Source: Boesenbergia rotunda (taxonomy: Eukaryota; Streptophyta; Magnoliopsida; Zingiberales; Zingiberaceae). From it: DNA of 64,000 nucleotides. Under the pieces are notes generated by a model. That model was given only the letters and a program-made list of their open reading frames with translations. It was not told the DNA's origin and searched no databases. Within the stretch, counting starts at the first letter, position 1, and the number at the start of each line of letters is the position of its first letter. The translations under genes and the position numbers were made by a program. Below are positions 33,391 to 45,312 of this stretch, one piece after another. The stretch is from NCBI GenBank assembly GCA_024364735.1, contig JAGFNQ010010103.1:1-64000 (forward strand), given 5' to 3'.

Positions 33391-36049
33391 CTAGACTTGC
33401 ACCAATTCTGTAGGAGCAGCCACATTTTCCTTTGCAAGAGGAGCTATTTCCTCTCCATCAATTCCAGGCTCACTTCCACTTGCTCCCAAGCTGAGCAACA
33501 TCTCCTCCCACCTCTTTGCCGGTCCCTAACACAATCAACCGACCGACTATCATCATCGTATCGATCGACTAACATCATTGATTACCTCTTTATTTAGTTA
33601 GTTAGTTAGTTAGTTAGTTACATTCCTCACCTTCCAGGAAAGGTCTTGGTTCATGCAGTTCAGCATCATTTGCTTGAATTCAGCAGTGCGGTAGACTGCA
33701 AGGGCCTTCTCGACTGCTTCCGCGACCCTTTGGACATCGTGTTTATCGACATAGTCGCACTGAAGATTGAGCAAATTGCCTAATTGAGTGATGTGAATTC
33801 ATGGGGGGAAAGAAAATGTTCAAGTAAATGGTTACATTGGCACTTAGACAACCAATATGGAACCCGGTGACTCCATCTCTGACCGTGTCGACTAGTCCAC
33901 CGGTAGAGGCACATATTGATGGCTGCAATATTGAAACAAAATTTAAGCGCAACCAATTCGATCTCGTCTATCGAAATCGAGGAAGTAAACGAATAAGAGG
34001 AGGAACCTACAACTCCATATCTCATGCCTTGGAACTGAATTAGGCCACAGGGCTCGAATCTGCTAGTGATAGCAAGAAGGTCTGCTCCTGCCATGATTAA
34101 GTGAGCCAAGGGAACATTGAACTTCATGTGTGCTCTCACCTTGTTCGGGTACTTGGCTTCGAGTTCGGCTAGCTCTCTTTCCATCTTCCCCTTGCCGGTT
34201 CCCTGTGAGTCACAAGAATTAGGGAGCCATACCGATTAATTTGAATAAAGGATTTCGCTAAGGTTCGAGTTGGATGCATCTTACAAGTACTATCACTTGG
34301 ACATTCTCATTGATGAATTCAGGAATAGCTGCCGCGAAAATGTCTGAGCCTTTCTGCTCTTCTAATCTCCCACAGAAGGCAATGAGAGGGATGTTTCGGT
34401 CGACCGGCAATCCAACTTCGGCTTGTAGAGCCTCCTTGTTCACCGGCTTTGCTTCCATTGCCTGAATTGATGTTAAGTTGAGTTCTATGATCTTTGAGGT
34501 GATAAATGATACAAGTTTGGAAGAATGGTCTCACAGTGGTGGCATCATAATTCGCGGCGATGTATTTGTCGGTCGCCGGATTCCACTCATTCGTGTCCAT
34601 TCCGTTCACGATTCCGACGATGCCTTTGGCGCGAAGAACGTCGTCCAATTCGACTCCTCTTTGTTCCCCCGAAACGAGCTCTTGCGCGTAGTATGGACTC
34701 ACAGTGACTGCCTTGTCAGATTCTATGATTCCGGCCTTCATCCAATTGGTTTTCCTCCCTTTCACCGGCTCGCTATGCCTGAAACATCTGGATGTATCGA
34801 AAGAACACTCGATAAAACAGTTTCCCTACGAGAGCAAGGCATACCCGTCCATGAAGTCGAAGGAAGACTCGAATCTCTCAGGCAGATTGAGCATTCCAAA
34901 ATCCGAAAAGGCGAACCGGCCTTGGTAGACAATGTTGTGAATGCAGAAAGCAACCTGAAAATTTTGAAATAAATTGGCTCTCAATTAATCAAACCGAAAC
35001 TGAACAAACCGAAACTCTTACCTTGGCATTCATATACATCCCCTGAGACTGATACATGCTCTTCAAGTAGCAAGGAAGAGGACCAGTGTGCCAATCGTTT
35101 GCAACGAAAATAACATCCTCCCCTATTTGCGATACCACGGATGAGACAAAGCGCGGGAAATTCAAACATAAACAAACAAAACTGTGTACCATATGGCCCA
35201 GAGTAGTATCTGCTATTGTTGAGATGGAGGAGCTTTGGAGCTAACAAAGCTGCCTGAAAAGGAAAAAAAAAGGCCACCTTTTCCATGAATTTGCTGAAGA
35301 ACAAGTTATGGACTTCCAGGATTGATCACTCTCACCTTGCAGAAGAGACTGAATCGTCGCTTGTTGTCTTCGTAATCAGTTCCGGTCGAAGGACCGTAGA
35401 GCTTGCCTCCGGTTTGTCCCCAAACCTTGAGCATGTACGAACCATCAGAAGTGTGAGCCATGGAAGAAGAAGGAAGATGAAGAACGAAGGAGTACCTTGG
35501 CGAGAAACAGAGGGTGATCGATGAACACTCTGTCCACTCCCCTTTTGTAGCAGTGGAAGAATCGAACCCTTTCGATCTGGTCGCCGACTGGTATCTGCAT
35601 TTAACAGCTAGCGTGATCGATGATCAAAAGTAGAATCTTTTTCCGGCGTGATCGGGAACGAACTTACATCCACTAGAACATTTGTGTCCCAGCCGTCGAA
35701 GTACTGATCGTAGCGAGGAGCGATGGTCATGACTCTGTGACCGTTTGCCTGAACAAATTAAGATCGAGAGCCCGATCAGAGCGTGAACGAAGTTAAGATT
35801 TCGAGTGGAGGAAGAAGGCCTTACGGCCATGGCCGGAGGGAGCCCTCCGAGGACGTCGCCGAGGCCTCCGGTCTTGCTCCAGGGCGCCATCTCGGCGCCG
35901 ACGAAGACGATGTTCATCCCCTTTCCGCAGCGGACGACGACGGAGGTCGGCTTGGACTTGGTGGCCTGAGGTCCGGGCTTCGTGAGCTGCCGTGAGGTCT
36001 GGGATCTGCATCCTTGGGAGAGAGGGAATGCCATTGCTGCGGCGGCCAT
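33391..36049 (-). CDS. GBSS: Granule-bound starch synthase (waxy type)
   Basis: Thirteen coding exons (complement): 36049-35825, 35748-35668, 35594-35496, 35425-35336, 35253-35190, 35122-35022, 34954-34845, 34778-34535, 34461-34285, 34202-34011, 33922-33836, 33759-33631 and 33525-33391. All have GT-AG introns and consistent phases, giving 577 residues. The enzyme transfers glucose from ADP-glucose to amylose within starch granules (family GT5). The ADP-glucose motif SKTGGLGDVLGG lies near residue 59, NDWHTGPLPCYLKSMYQ follows, SRFEPCGLIQ carries the conserved Glu, and a second STGGL is in exon 11. The tail EPGIDGEEIAPLAKENVA is characteristic of GBSS. The first 45 or so residues form a Ser/Thr/Lys-rich plastid transit peptide, shorter than usual. 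No stop, frameshift or missing motif was seen. Confidence 0.96.
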
Positions 36050-36072
36050 GGACGGACGTGCACTACGTACCT

Positions 36073-36204
36073 CTGCATGCAGTGGAACTATTAGATACAG
36101 AAATCAAACTCCATATCAGGAGAATAATGCGATCTAATCGCGATCGTAAATGAAGAGAAAATGCTAAAGAAAAAAAAATCGAAATTGATTCATATTGATC
36201 GTAC
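36073..36204 (-). other. 5'-UTR intron of the starch synthase
   Basis: On the minus strand, AATCGAG is followed by GTACGATC, and 132 bp further on CTGCATGCAG precedes AGGTACGTAG, 23 bp before the start codon. Starch synthase genes commonly carry a leader intron, and this interval fits. Confidence 0.65.
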
Positions 36205-36280
36205 CTCGATTTGCTTTCGGATCAAAGGAAGGAAGCTTTGTGTGTGCGCGGGGATGGAGTGGCCGCCTCGCTCGGTCGCT

Positions 36281-36287
36281 CTTTATA
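36281..36287 (-). promoter_or_regulatory. TATA box of the starch synthase
   Basis: TATAAAG on the minus strand lies upstream of a leader that runs into a 5'-UTR intron. Transcription would start around 36250. The upstream DNA is GC-rich to about 36495. Confidence 0.65.
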
Positions 36288-36495
36288 GGAGGCGCCACTA
36301 GCACGTGGCGGCTATTTAGTGGGTAGCCAGCCCTTCGTGGCCCCACGCGGGGAGAGCGGCGGGGGGAATGCGATAGGGGGTAACGAGCCAACCGTCGCGA
36401 GCTATTCGGGTCTCGGCGATAGAAGCTCGTTCGGCTCGTTAATACGCCTCATCGAGTACCCGTAGCTCGTGCAGGCCGTAATGCCGGAGCTAGTC

Positions 36496-36497
<2 letters not shown>

Positions 36498-36538
<41 letters not shown>
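36498..36538. repeat. Homopolymer run of about 41 A
   Basis: This uninterrupted A run is about 210 bp upstream of the starch synthase TATA box, followed by A-rich sequence and then a short GC-rich patch. Length may be affected by sequencing error. Confidence 0.85.
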
Positions 36539-36541
<3 letters not shown>

Positions 36542-36714
36542 ATGTGAAAAAAATAAAAAAATATAAAAATAAAATAAAAGAGAAAAAAAAAAATATAAGC
36601 GACTCGATAGCCGCCCACCCACTACGAAGCCGAGCCGGCCGACCCCACTCCAGGTATTCGGCTCGGGATGCGAATGCGAAGACGGCGACGGAAAACTGCC
36701 CGTTTTAATGAAAT

Positions 36715-39700
36715 TACTGAATTAGCCCTTTTAAAGGAAAAAATAGCGTTTTTTTTTTGTGATCGTCAGTTTTTTTACCCTACTCCATCTGTCCCTTTAA
36801 AATTACGCAGTGACGCTCATATACTGTACTCCATTAATTTTTTTTAATTTAAAATCGATCTATTCAATCATATTTACATGTTAGCCATTAAGATTTTATT
36901 ATTATTATATTATAAATTTAATTTATTCATCTAATATTCATATTATAATAATTAGCTTCAAAATTCTTATTTTATATCGGAGTTATAGTCTAAATTCAAT
37001 ATCATATAACATAATAGTCTAATTATTATTTTATAAAATTTTCTTATAAATTATCATATTTATATTGTAACAACTATAGGTAATATAATACAGGCTTAAT
37101 GTTCATCTAATATTCATATTATAATCCTATCATTTTAAAATCACTATTTTATTAACAAACATTCACAGGTACTATAATACTTAGTCTCTTCATCTAATAT
37201 TCATATTATCCCTACCATTTTGGAATCACTATTTTATTAAACAATATTTACGTTATAATAATTATGAAATTGAAATTATTATAATTAGGATAATAATTAC
37301 AAATTCATAATATTTCATTAAAAGGGGCATTTTAGGGCACTTAAGCATACTGATCATCTTATACGTCTTTTCTCTGTTATTTTGGGTAATTATTTAGGAG
37401 TTTGGATTAGATTATATAGTGAGAATAACATGTTAAGTTTACGTGGAAGTAAAGATTAATGCATTCTAAACTAAAGAAAGGTGCGAATGTATTTGTCACC
37501 AATGAAGCTATTTTTTAAAAAAAATGTTCCAAGAAAAATACTATAAAAAAATAGTAGATTGTTATTTGAAAAAAAAATCTAGAAAAAAGGAAAAAAAACG
37601 AAAGAAAAAAAGGGTAGGGATTACTCTTTTTTGTCCCTTTCTTAATTCCAGATATAAGAATTAATCGTCTAATGCCCACAATATATAATATTATAATGGG
37701 TAAAAATTAATAAGAACGTGTCAAATTATATAAATCGGATATCCTTTTTTAAAAAATTAAAAAGATACCCAGCAAATTATATAAATCGGATATCATTTTT
37801 TTAAGTTTAAAAAGATACCCATCGTATATTTTATCTCAAAAATATTTATATATATTATTGTAATAGTTACTCAGTAACTATTAAAATATTGTTATTTACT
37901 TTCAGTATTATTATAGTAGGTAGTCATAGTTACTAAATATATAACACTAAATATAATATTGTTGTAGCATTGCAACGGTTATTTAGTATCTCTTTTAAAA
38001 TGATATTAAGTAATTTAAATTGATTTGTTGAATTGATATAGAAAATTTTGATATAATAATATTCCGGATTTAGAATTTATGGTTTAAAATGTTAAAATTT
38101 AAAATTCAGCTAAAATTGTATAGTAATTATCTAATTAACTATTATAATTTTTTAAGTGATTTGATCAACTTAAAATGGTTTTCATGAAATATAATTCTTT
38201 TGACTAAGTTAGTTATAATTATTTTAATATAATAATATTTTATATATAGTAATGATAATAAAAATTAAATAATCGATTTGTCATATTATAGCAATTGGAG
38301 GTAACTATTACATATCATACTCACAAATAGTTAGTGTAATAAAGTTTAAATAAAAAATATTTTAGATATAAATCATTTGATGGGACGTCCTTTTGCTTTA
38401 AAAGAGATATCAATTTATATAATTTAGGATTTTTTTTAATTTTACTCATATATATTATAAATAAAATAATATTTAAGAAGCTTTTCGATATATATATATA
38501 TATCTTTGAATTATAATAAAATGTCAAAGTTTTTTTTCCTAGATAGATAAGCGTTGGGGTCAAAGAAAATAGAAAATAGAATAAATATACACAAAAGAAA
38601 GAATTTTAATTTGATTTATATTCCACTCTTACGTTTATTGTTATAGGATTATGCTCTCAAATTATGGGAAAAGAAGACTCATTCTCGAATTATATAAGAG
38701 AAAATAAATTATAAGAACTTATTAATTTTTAATATATATGTGTGGGTTGCGGATGAAATCATGCAGACTTCCTCTGTGCATGTGTGTTTTTTAAAAAAAA
38801 TTTTAATTCTTGATTATGTGAATTAAATTTAGGAGTTAAATTATAATATTAAATAAAAAATACAACGTGTAAGGAAGTGGGTAAACTAAGCAAGTCTGAA
38901 AGAAACTAATCGAACAAACATGGTTGAGCTAACATGGCTAGTCAAACAAAGAGGGTAAACTACACAGGTCGAACAAACCGGACATACGAGCTGACCAAAT
39001 GGATCGAGTAAGCCAAGTGAGACAGATTAATATAATTTGCTGGAAAAACTAAACTAACCAAACAAGACGAACAAGTTGAGTTACGCAAATATACTAAATG
39101 AATCAAACTTACTAGGCATGCCAAAGATTGATCAAAACATGTGTGCTAGTCGAGCCATACTAAGCGGGCAAATCCGATGGCCCATGCAAATTGTACGAGT
39201 CAAATAAATCGAGCAAACCGAACGAGCTGAAGAAACGAGTGAGAGTTGCATTGGTACAAAAAAAACACAAGCAAACCAAGCAGGCTAAATCGAGCAGACA
39301 CCATTTCATTGATACAACCATGTACCACTGCTCTCGTTTCCATTTTAATTTCATACAAATCAACCCAAAATTTCGACTATATAACTTTCAAATACAAATA
39401 GATCTAAACCTTCAACTAAATATTTTCAACCTTCAAGCATCCTTAAAACTTACAACGCTCAGAACAAACATAAGCTGACAGTGATCATAAATAGACGAGC
39501 GAAAACAGCTGTTAAACTGGTAGCGTTGCAGGAAAAATTGCGATAACGACAGATTATAAAATTAAAGCTCAGTTAACATTATTGCAAAGAGCATTAAAAG
39601 TCATTCTCAACTTTCTTTTGCTCATCCGACACGAAGAATCTAGCATTTTAAGCTTACAATGGCAAAATAAGCAGAGCATATATCAATGAAACTTTTATTA
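36715..39700. other. AT-rich intergenic DNA with short local duplications
   Basis: The phrase ATCTAATATTCATATTAT recurs near 36939, 37107 and 37193 with partly shared downstream sequence. A segment with AAATTATATAAATCGGATAT is duplicated near 37724 and 37772. From about 38880 to 39300 the sequence has degenerate periodic phrases such as CGAACAAAC and GAGCTGAC. No gene was found before the small gene ending at 39702. Confidence 0.5.
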
Positions 39701-39701
39701 G

Positions 39702-42700
39702 CTAATCCATTAGCTCTGTTGTTTTATCAGTTGCTGCTGCATCCTTCTGAATTTCCAAAATTGTTGTGCGTTGGTTTAGGGCTTCATAGCGTTCATCAAC
39801 AGTTTGATAAATGTTATTCACCTGGAAAAGAAAGCATCAATATTTTGATATTACTGTGGCCTTTTGCGGCTCAACTAATGATCAGACAAGATTAGAGTGA
39901 TTAAAGAGATAACATGTAGAGCGTGCCAAATTGAAACACCCACCCAAAAAAATAAAAAATAAAAAAAATAAGGTTGCTTGATGACAATAATATTATTAAA
40001 GAATTTCTTTCATCAAATATTACAAGATATAAATCATATTTATATATAAAGTTAGGACCTATTCTAAGAAATAATTAAAACTCTATTCTAGGAAATAAAT
40101 CAGGATTTTATTCTAAAGGCTAATTTGTATTTTAGGTCAAATATAAATTAGGATGCATCAAATTATCCCTAGCTATATTTACAATATTCTAACACTTCCC
40201 CTCAAGTTGAAAAATATAAATCATATACATCCAGCTTATTACATATGTAATCAATTCGGGACCCTCTAAATGACTTAGTAAATATATCTGCTAGTTAATC
40301 ATATGAGTTGACATAACTAGTAGATATTTCTCCAGATATAACTTTCTCTCTGACAAAGTGACAGTCGACTTCAATATGTTTTATCCTCATGAAAAAATTA
40401 GATTTGAGCGATATGCATGGCGGTCTGGTTGTCATATATAAGTGACATTTGTGTGATCTCTCCAAATCTTAGTTCCTGAAGCAACTGTTTGAGCTCATAT
40501 AAGCTCTTGACTGGCTATGGCCATAACTCGATACCCTGCCTCTGCACTGGATCTTGCTACATCATTCTGCTTTTTCCTTTTACAAGAAACAAGATTATCT
40601 CCGATAAATATACAAAACCCAGAAGTAGATTTCCTATCAGTGGAAGAACCTGCTCAATCTGCATCAAAATACCCTACGACTCGAGTATGTCCTTTGTCTC
40701 CGTACAAAAGACTCTTTCCTGGAGCGCATCTAATATATCGAATAATGTGGATCACAGCATCCCAATATTCCTTGCATGGAGAGTTGAGAAACTGACTTAC
40801 TGCATTTACTGCAAATGAGATGTCTGGAGTAACAGTAAGATAGCTTAGTTTCTAATCGTTATGTTCACGATCTGAAGAGCTCCCCTGATTTGGTAGGAGT
40901 TCATTAGATGGATTGTCAACTGTCTTTGAGTTTAATATTCATGTTTCTTCTAAAATATCGATTGCATACTTCCGTTGGGATATGATGATTCCATCTTTGG
41001 ACTGTGCTACTTCTATCCCCAAAAAATATATAAGTTTGCCGAAATCCTTTGTCTAGAAATGTTTGAAAAGATATTGTTTCACCTGTGAAATCCAGAGATG
41101 ATCACTACTTGTGATTACATATCATCAACATAAACCACTAAATAGATGCAACAAGTAGATGAGTGGCGATAAAAGAAAAATAGTCGGACTTGTTCCGAAT
41201 CATGCCAAATTGTTGAATTACAGTACTAAATCAACCGAATATAAAATTTCCATAGGCGACATACAAGACCAAAAGACTCTCCTGAGCAATAAAATACGGG
41301 GGTTGCTCCATGTAGACTTCTCGAGTAGGTCACCATGTAAGAAAACATTTTTGATGCCCAACTGATAAAGTGGCCAATGTCGAATCGCAGCAATGGACAG
41401 AATAGGCGCACAGAGGACATCTTGGCAACAGAAGAAAAAGTGTCCCCATAATCCAATCCAAAAAATCTGAGTATAGCCCTTAGCGACAAGACGGGATTTA
41501 AGAACAGCAGCGTCGCGAGGAAGAACAGCAGCATCGCGTGGAGGGAAAAAGAGAAGTTGCAAGCAGGACAAGTCGCGAGAGGGAAAAAAAGAAACGGATC
41601 AGCCAATATTTAGGGCAAAAGAGAATTTTAGGGTAAAGGAAAAACTTAAACCTTGCGCTGTGATATCATGTTAAAGAATTCTTTTCATCAAATATTACAA
41701 GATATAAGCTCTATTATATACAAAGTTAAGACCTATTCTAAGAAATAATTAGAACTCTATTCTAGAAAATAAATCAGGATTCTATTCTAAGAACTAATTT
41801 ATATTTTAGGTAAAATACAAATTAGGATACATCAATTATCACTAGCTATATTTACAATATTCTAACAAATATTATTTCAATAGACTGATGTATTCCTATT
41901 TCATAAAATTGAAAATGATTTTAATCAAGTTTGAATACAAATTCCTCCACAGTCGACACCACCTCCAATTCCTAGGGATAAGGGACTAAAGCATCCAAAC
42001 AAGAGTTGACTCGAGATTAGTTAAATTTAAATGAATGGAATTCAAGCTTCAATAGCATAGTTGAATCAAGCATGCCCTCAAGCTTCATAATGATTTGTTA
42101 AGCTGAGCCCATGCAAGGGAAAGGTTAGATCAAATTGACTTGTTTCCAGCCCTACCCAAAAATAGGTTGGACAGCATTAATAATGTTGTCTTACAGACCT
42201 GTTTACATATCAAAGATTGGAAAGACAGATTCCATGATTTTGTATTACCTTCTCATTTGAAGGCATATAAGAACAGAAAGCATTCTCTCGTATTACATGA
42301 AAAATGTATAGCCATTGTAGTATTGCAAGGAAGAAAACTATTTTTTCTGCAATCTTTCATACTCTTGAAAATAGGTAGCAACTGTCTTGTGATTATGACG
42401 GACAACTGTGAATTGTAACAAACACAAACTATTTAATTGAACCAAACCAACTCTGGCATCACAAGGTTGTCATTTTCAGCTTAAAAAGCAAGGGAAAAAA
42501 GTCAAGTATGAACAAGAAAACAAAAACAGATTACAATAAGACAATCACACAATGTCATGATTCTGAAAGATGTTTTCAAAAAGAACTTCGCCGAGACAAT
42601 TAAAATGATCTACCATAATTAGCAACAAAATTGAACAGAAAGCCAGAATTGTCTTCCTCAGTGAAACTTAGCCACATAATGCCAACCTTGCATTTAATTA

Positions 42701-43686
42701 ATCATAAAAAACTAATTTCAAATCCAAGGTAGCTCTTAGATCATGGGAAATGTAAAATAATTTGCATTTTATTTTAAATATAAAGGACATCCATTGAGGT
42801 GGAGAATCATAAAATTCATTTTATTCAAGCCCTTCTTGTTAAAGCAGATTGTTCTCTATGTACACTAAGAATAATGATATGAAGAATCATACCCTTCTCC
42901 TAGATAGTAATGCAAATTGCAAGACGATGAAATGCCTCCTAAGTACCAAAGTAATGCTGGGAACTATAACTTTTTAAAACATTCTTGAAAGCATTAATTT
43001 TCATGTTTTAAAACTATTATCTAGCTCACTACAGAAGATTTTATGTGTATGCAACTTTTAAGAACTTTCTTATTCAAAAATTTTATTTAGCAACCTAAGG
43101 ACATAAAAATATATGTCCCACGGAGCCATCCTACAACCAAGGAGCCATTATGCGCGCATCATAGAAGTTTATAAACTAAACCTAAAACATTTAAAATACA
43201 GCAATTTCACTATACCATATCTAAATACTACACTTCCCAATTTAGATAAGCTAATGTGTAAGTGCACATAATTTTAGAGAAAATGATCCTAAACAATTTC
43301 CTTCTCCGATGTTCATGGAATAAGTTTTCCAAGTAAAATAAGGAAGAAAAAAATAGGACCACGGAAGCTTCAGAATCATACCATCCATCGAGCTTTCTAG
43401 ACCAAAGAGCTACAGGATCAGATACAAAGCAATTTGTACTGATAGATAAAAATTCGCGAAGAAATAGAAATGTAGAGTTTTCATGCTAGCAATTCATCAC
43501 CAGATGCGTACAGACATCATTTCTAATCAAAAGAAGCAGATGTGATGGGAGACAAGAAAGAACCTGTAGGCGAATGGCATCGCGAGCGTTCATGTAGTCC
43601 TTGTAGAGGAGATAGAAGCCAGCGATGGAAGCCGTGGCGGCGCCGGCGAAGAAGGACGCCATCCTGACCCGGAAAAGGAACCCCAT
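39702..43686 (-). CDS. Small conserved plant membrane protein, 80 residues
   Basis: Two coding exons, 43686-43564 and 39821-39702, join in phase at CTACAG|gt and ccag|GTGAAT. The protein begins MGFLFRVRMASFFAGAATAS, has one hydrophobic segment (about residues 9-27) with small-residue spacing suited to helix packing, and a charged helical C-terminal half (VDERYEALNQRTTILEIQK). I recall a plant family of similar length and start, sometimes annotated as an ATP synthase E-chain-like protein; that link is from memory and unproven. The 3.7-kb intron is very long for an 80-residue protein and contains a Copia remnant. Met9 (MASFF) is an alternative start. Neither exon shows a lesion. Confidence 0.75.
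39994..41867 (-). mobile_element. Truncated Copia element in the intron of the small gene
   Basis: LTRs of about 200 bp are at 39994-40194 and 41669-41867. Read on the minus strand they begin TGTTAGAATATTG and end in AACA or AATA. A perfect AATAT duplication flanks it (39989-39993 and 41868-41872). Next to the right LTR, on the minus strand, TGATATCACAGCGC resembles the tRNA-Met primer site; next to the left LTR is a purine tract (GAGGGGAAG). The 1.47-kb interior keeps reverse transcriptase and RNase H fragments, with stops, and has lost gag, protease and most of integrase. It has the same orientation as the host gene. Confidence 0.9.
41873..43563 (-). other. Remainder of the long intron of the small gene
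   Basis: AT-rich sequence with no exon or repeat end recognised. Short frames such as 42140-42418 have no family resemblance. An unannotated exon cannot be excluded, but the two known exons already join in phase. Confidence 0.5.
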
Positions 43687-43689
43687 CGC

Positions 43690-44663
43690 TCTCTCCTACG
43701 GCCTCACTCCCACTCTTCCGCGGCACGCGATCCCTGCAGATCGAAGCTTGCAAACGACGGCAAGCCGGCGAGGTGTTCGCGATGTGGTCGAGCCGACGAG
43801 ATGCGCCCTTCGCTAAGTTAACAATCTGTTGCCTCGTGTGTACCGCCGTTCGTTGGGACATGAGGCCCATTTATGCGAATGATGCCCAATTTTAAGCCCA
43901 AATTAGAACGATAAATTTTACCTCCTTTAATTTGAAAATTTCCGAAAGTCTTTATTGAACCTGAAATTGTGATTTTTTTTAAAAAAAAAGAGAAAATATA
44001 ATAGGTTGTGAAAAAACAGTAATTTCGTTGAGTATTTTGAATTAAATTGTTTCAATTTAGTTGTAAAGTTACTTCTGGAAATTAAGTGAAAATAATATAT
44101 AAATTATTTAACATTTGATTTTTCATTGAAATAAGCTTTTTAAAATAAGGAGGTCTAATAAATTGTAATGAGATCTTCAATGATACATCAATATCAAATT
44201 CATATAGGTCACTATGTTATAGGTGCAATTATCACTAATAATTAAACTCAGATTATAATAGATGATAAAAATTAAAATTAAATTATGTATTTTTTTTTAA
44301 TTTGTACCAAGTATGTAGATGGAAAGACGGGAAGGATCCATAGGACCAAACACTAGACTAAAGTCTAATTAGGTTAGGAGGATTGTTAGTAAGCTCAGAT
44401 AGATTAGAGAGGATTAGATATCTAGTAAGAAATTCAGTTGGATCAGCAAATCAGACAACTGGCTAAAGTTCAAATGAGACATCCGACATGAAGACCTGGT
44501 GGGTAAGGAGATTAGACGTCAAGTGAAGTCATTCTACAAATAGTAAATAAGGTAAGCAACTGGAGAAGAAATATCTAATAAGGCGAGTCCCGGTGGGACT
44601 GCATGTAGGCGCTAGTCCAACTTAGATTAACTTAGAAATCTGAGTTGAGACCAAAACTAAATC
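43690..44663. other. Region upstream of the small gene, then AT-rich DNA
   Basis: The first 170 bases are GC-rich and probably carry the promoter and leader of the small gene. From 44300 to 44600 there are degenerate phrases of the type AGTTCAAATGAGACATCCGA, similar in style to the periodic sequence at 48850-49450. No gene was found. Confidence 0.45.
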
Positions 44664-44668
44664 CCGAT

Positions 44669-45307
44669 TGATGGGGCTGGATCATCTGTGCCCGGCACGG
44701 GGGATGAAGAAGCTAAGGACACGACGTAACTTCTCTTCTCGGGCCCCGGGGCCCCCTCTCGAGGGCGCGCTCGGGAGGGTCAATCCAAGGATCCCTCGTG
44801 GAAGCCCCCTCTGGAGGTGGGGGCCGAGAGTACTTCGAGAGATATCGTACCCAGAGACCCCCGAGCTCACCTCGGGAGGCGGAGTCCTCGCAATAGCCGA
44901 CCTCGGGAGCCCCGAGTGTCTCAAGTAAAGACAGAGTGATGGCGACGCGGACTATTTCAAAGGATATCCCTTTATCACCGAAAACAGGGGGCACGACCTA
45001 AATATCGGAGACGTGGCACCGACAAAGGGGGCACGACTAGTCCGTCGACATCGATATAAAAGGTAGATCAACCCTCCTGTAAATGGGTTACGATATCTCG
45101 TCTTTACATACTGTATTTCTTTCTCACCACAAATTCGGATAGCCTACTAACTTGAGCGTCGGAGTGGACTCCGCCGGACCCCTGCTGGCGTGTCCCCCTA
45201 ATGCTTGTGTTACTTCCACAGAACCCCCAAGTTCCTCATCGACGTAGTCATCTCCGCAGGGGCTGAGTCTCAATGACTGGCCATCGCCGACGACTCCTTC
45301 CGGAACA
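44669..45307 (+). mobile_element. Solo LTR, Gypsy-like, target duplication CCGAT
   Basis: It begins TGATGGGGCTGG and ends CCTTCCGGAACA, with a perfect CCGAT duplication at 44664-44668 and 45308-45312. It shares the phrase ACTTGAGCGTCGGAGTGG with the LTR at 19979-20834. A promoter-like TATAAAAGG is at 45055. It has no internal region or partner LTR. Confidence 0.9.
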
Positions 45308-45312
45308 CCGAT

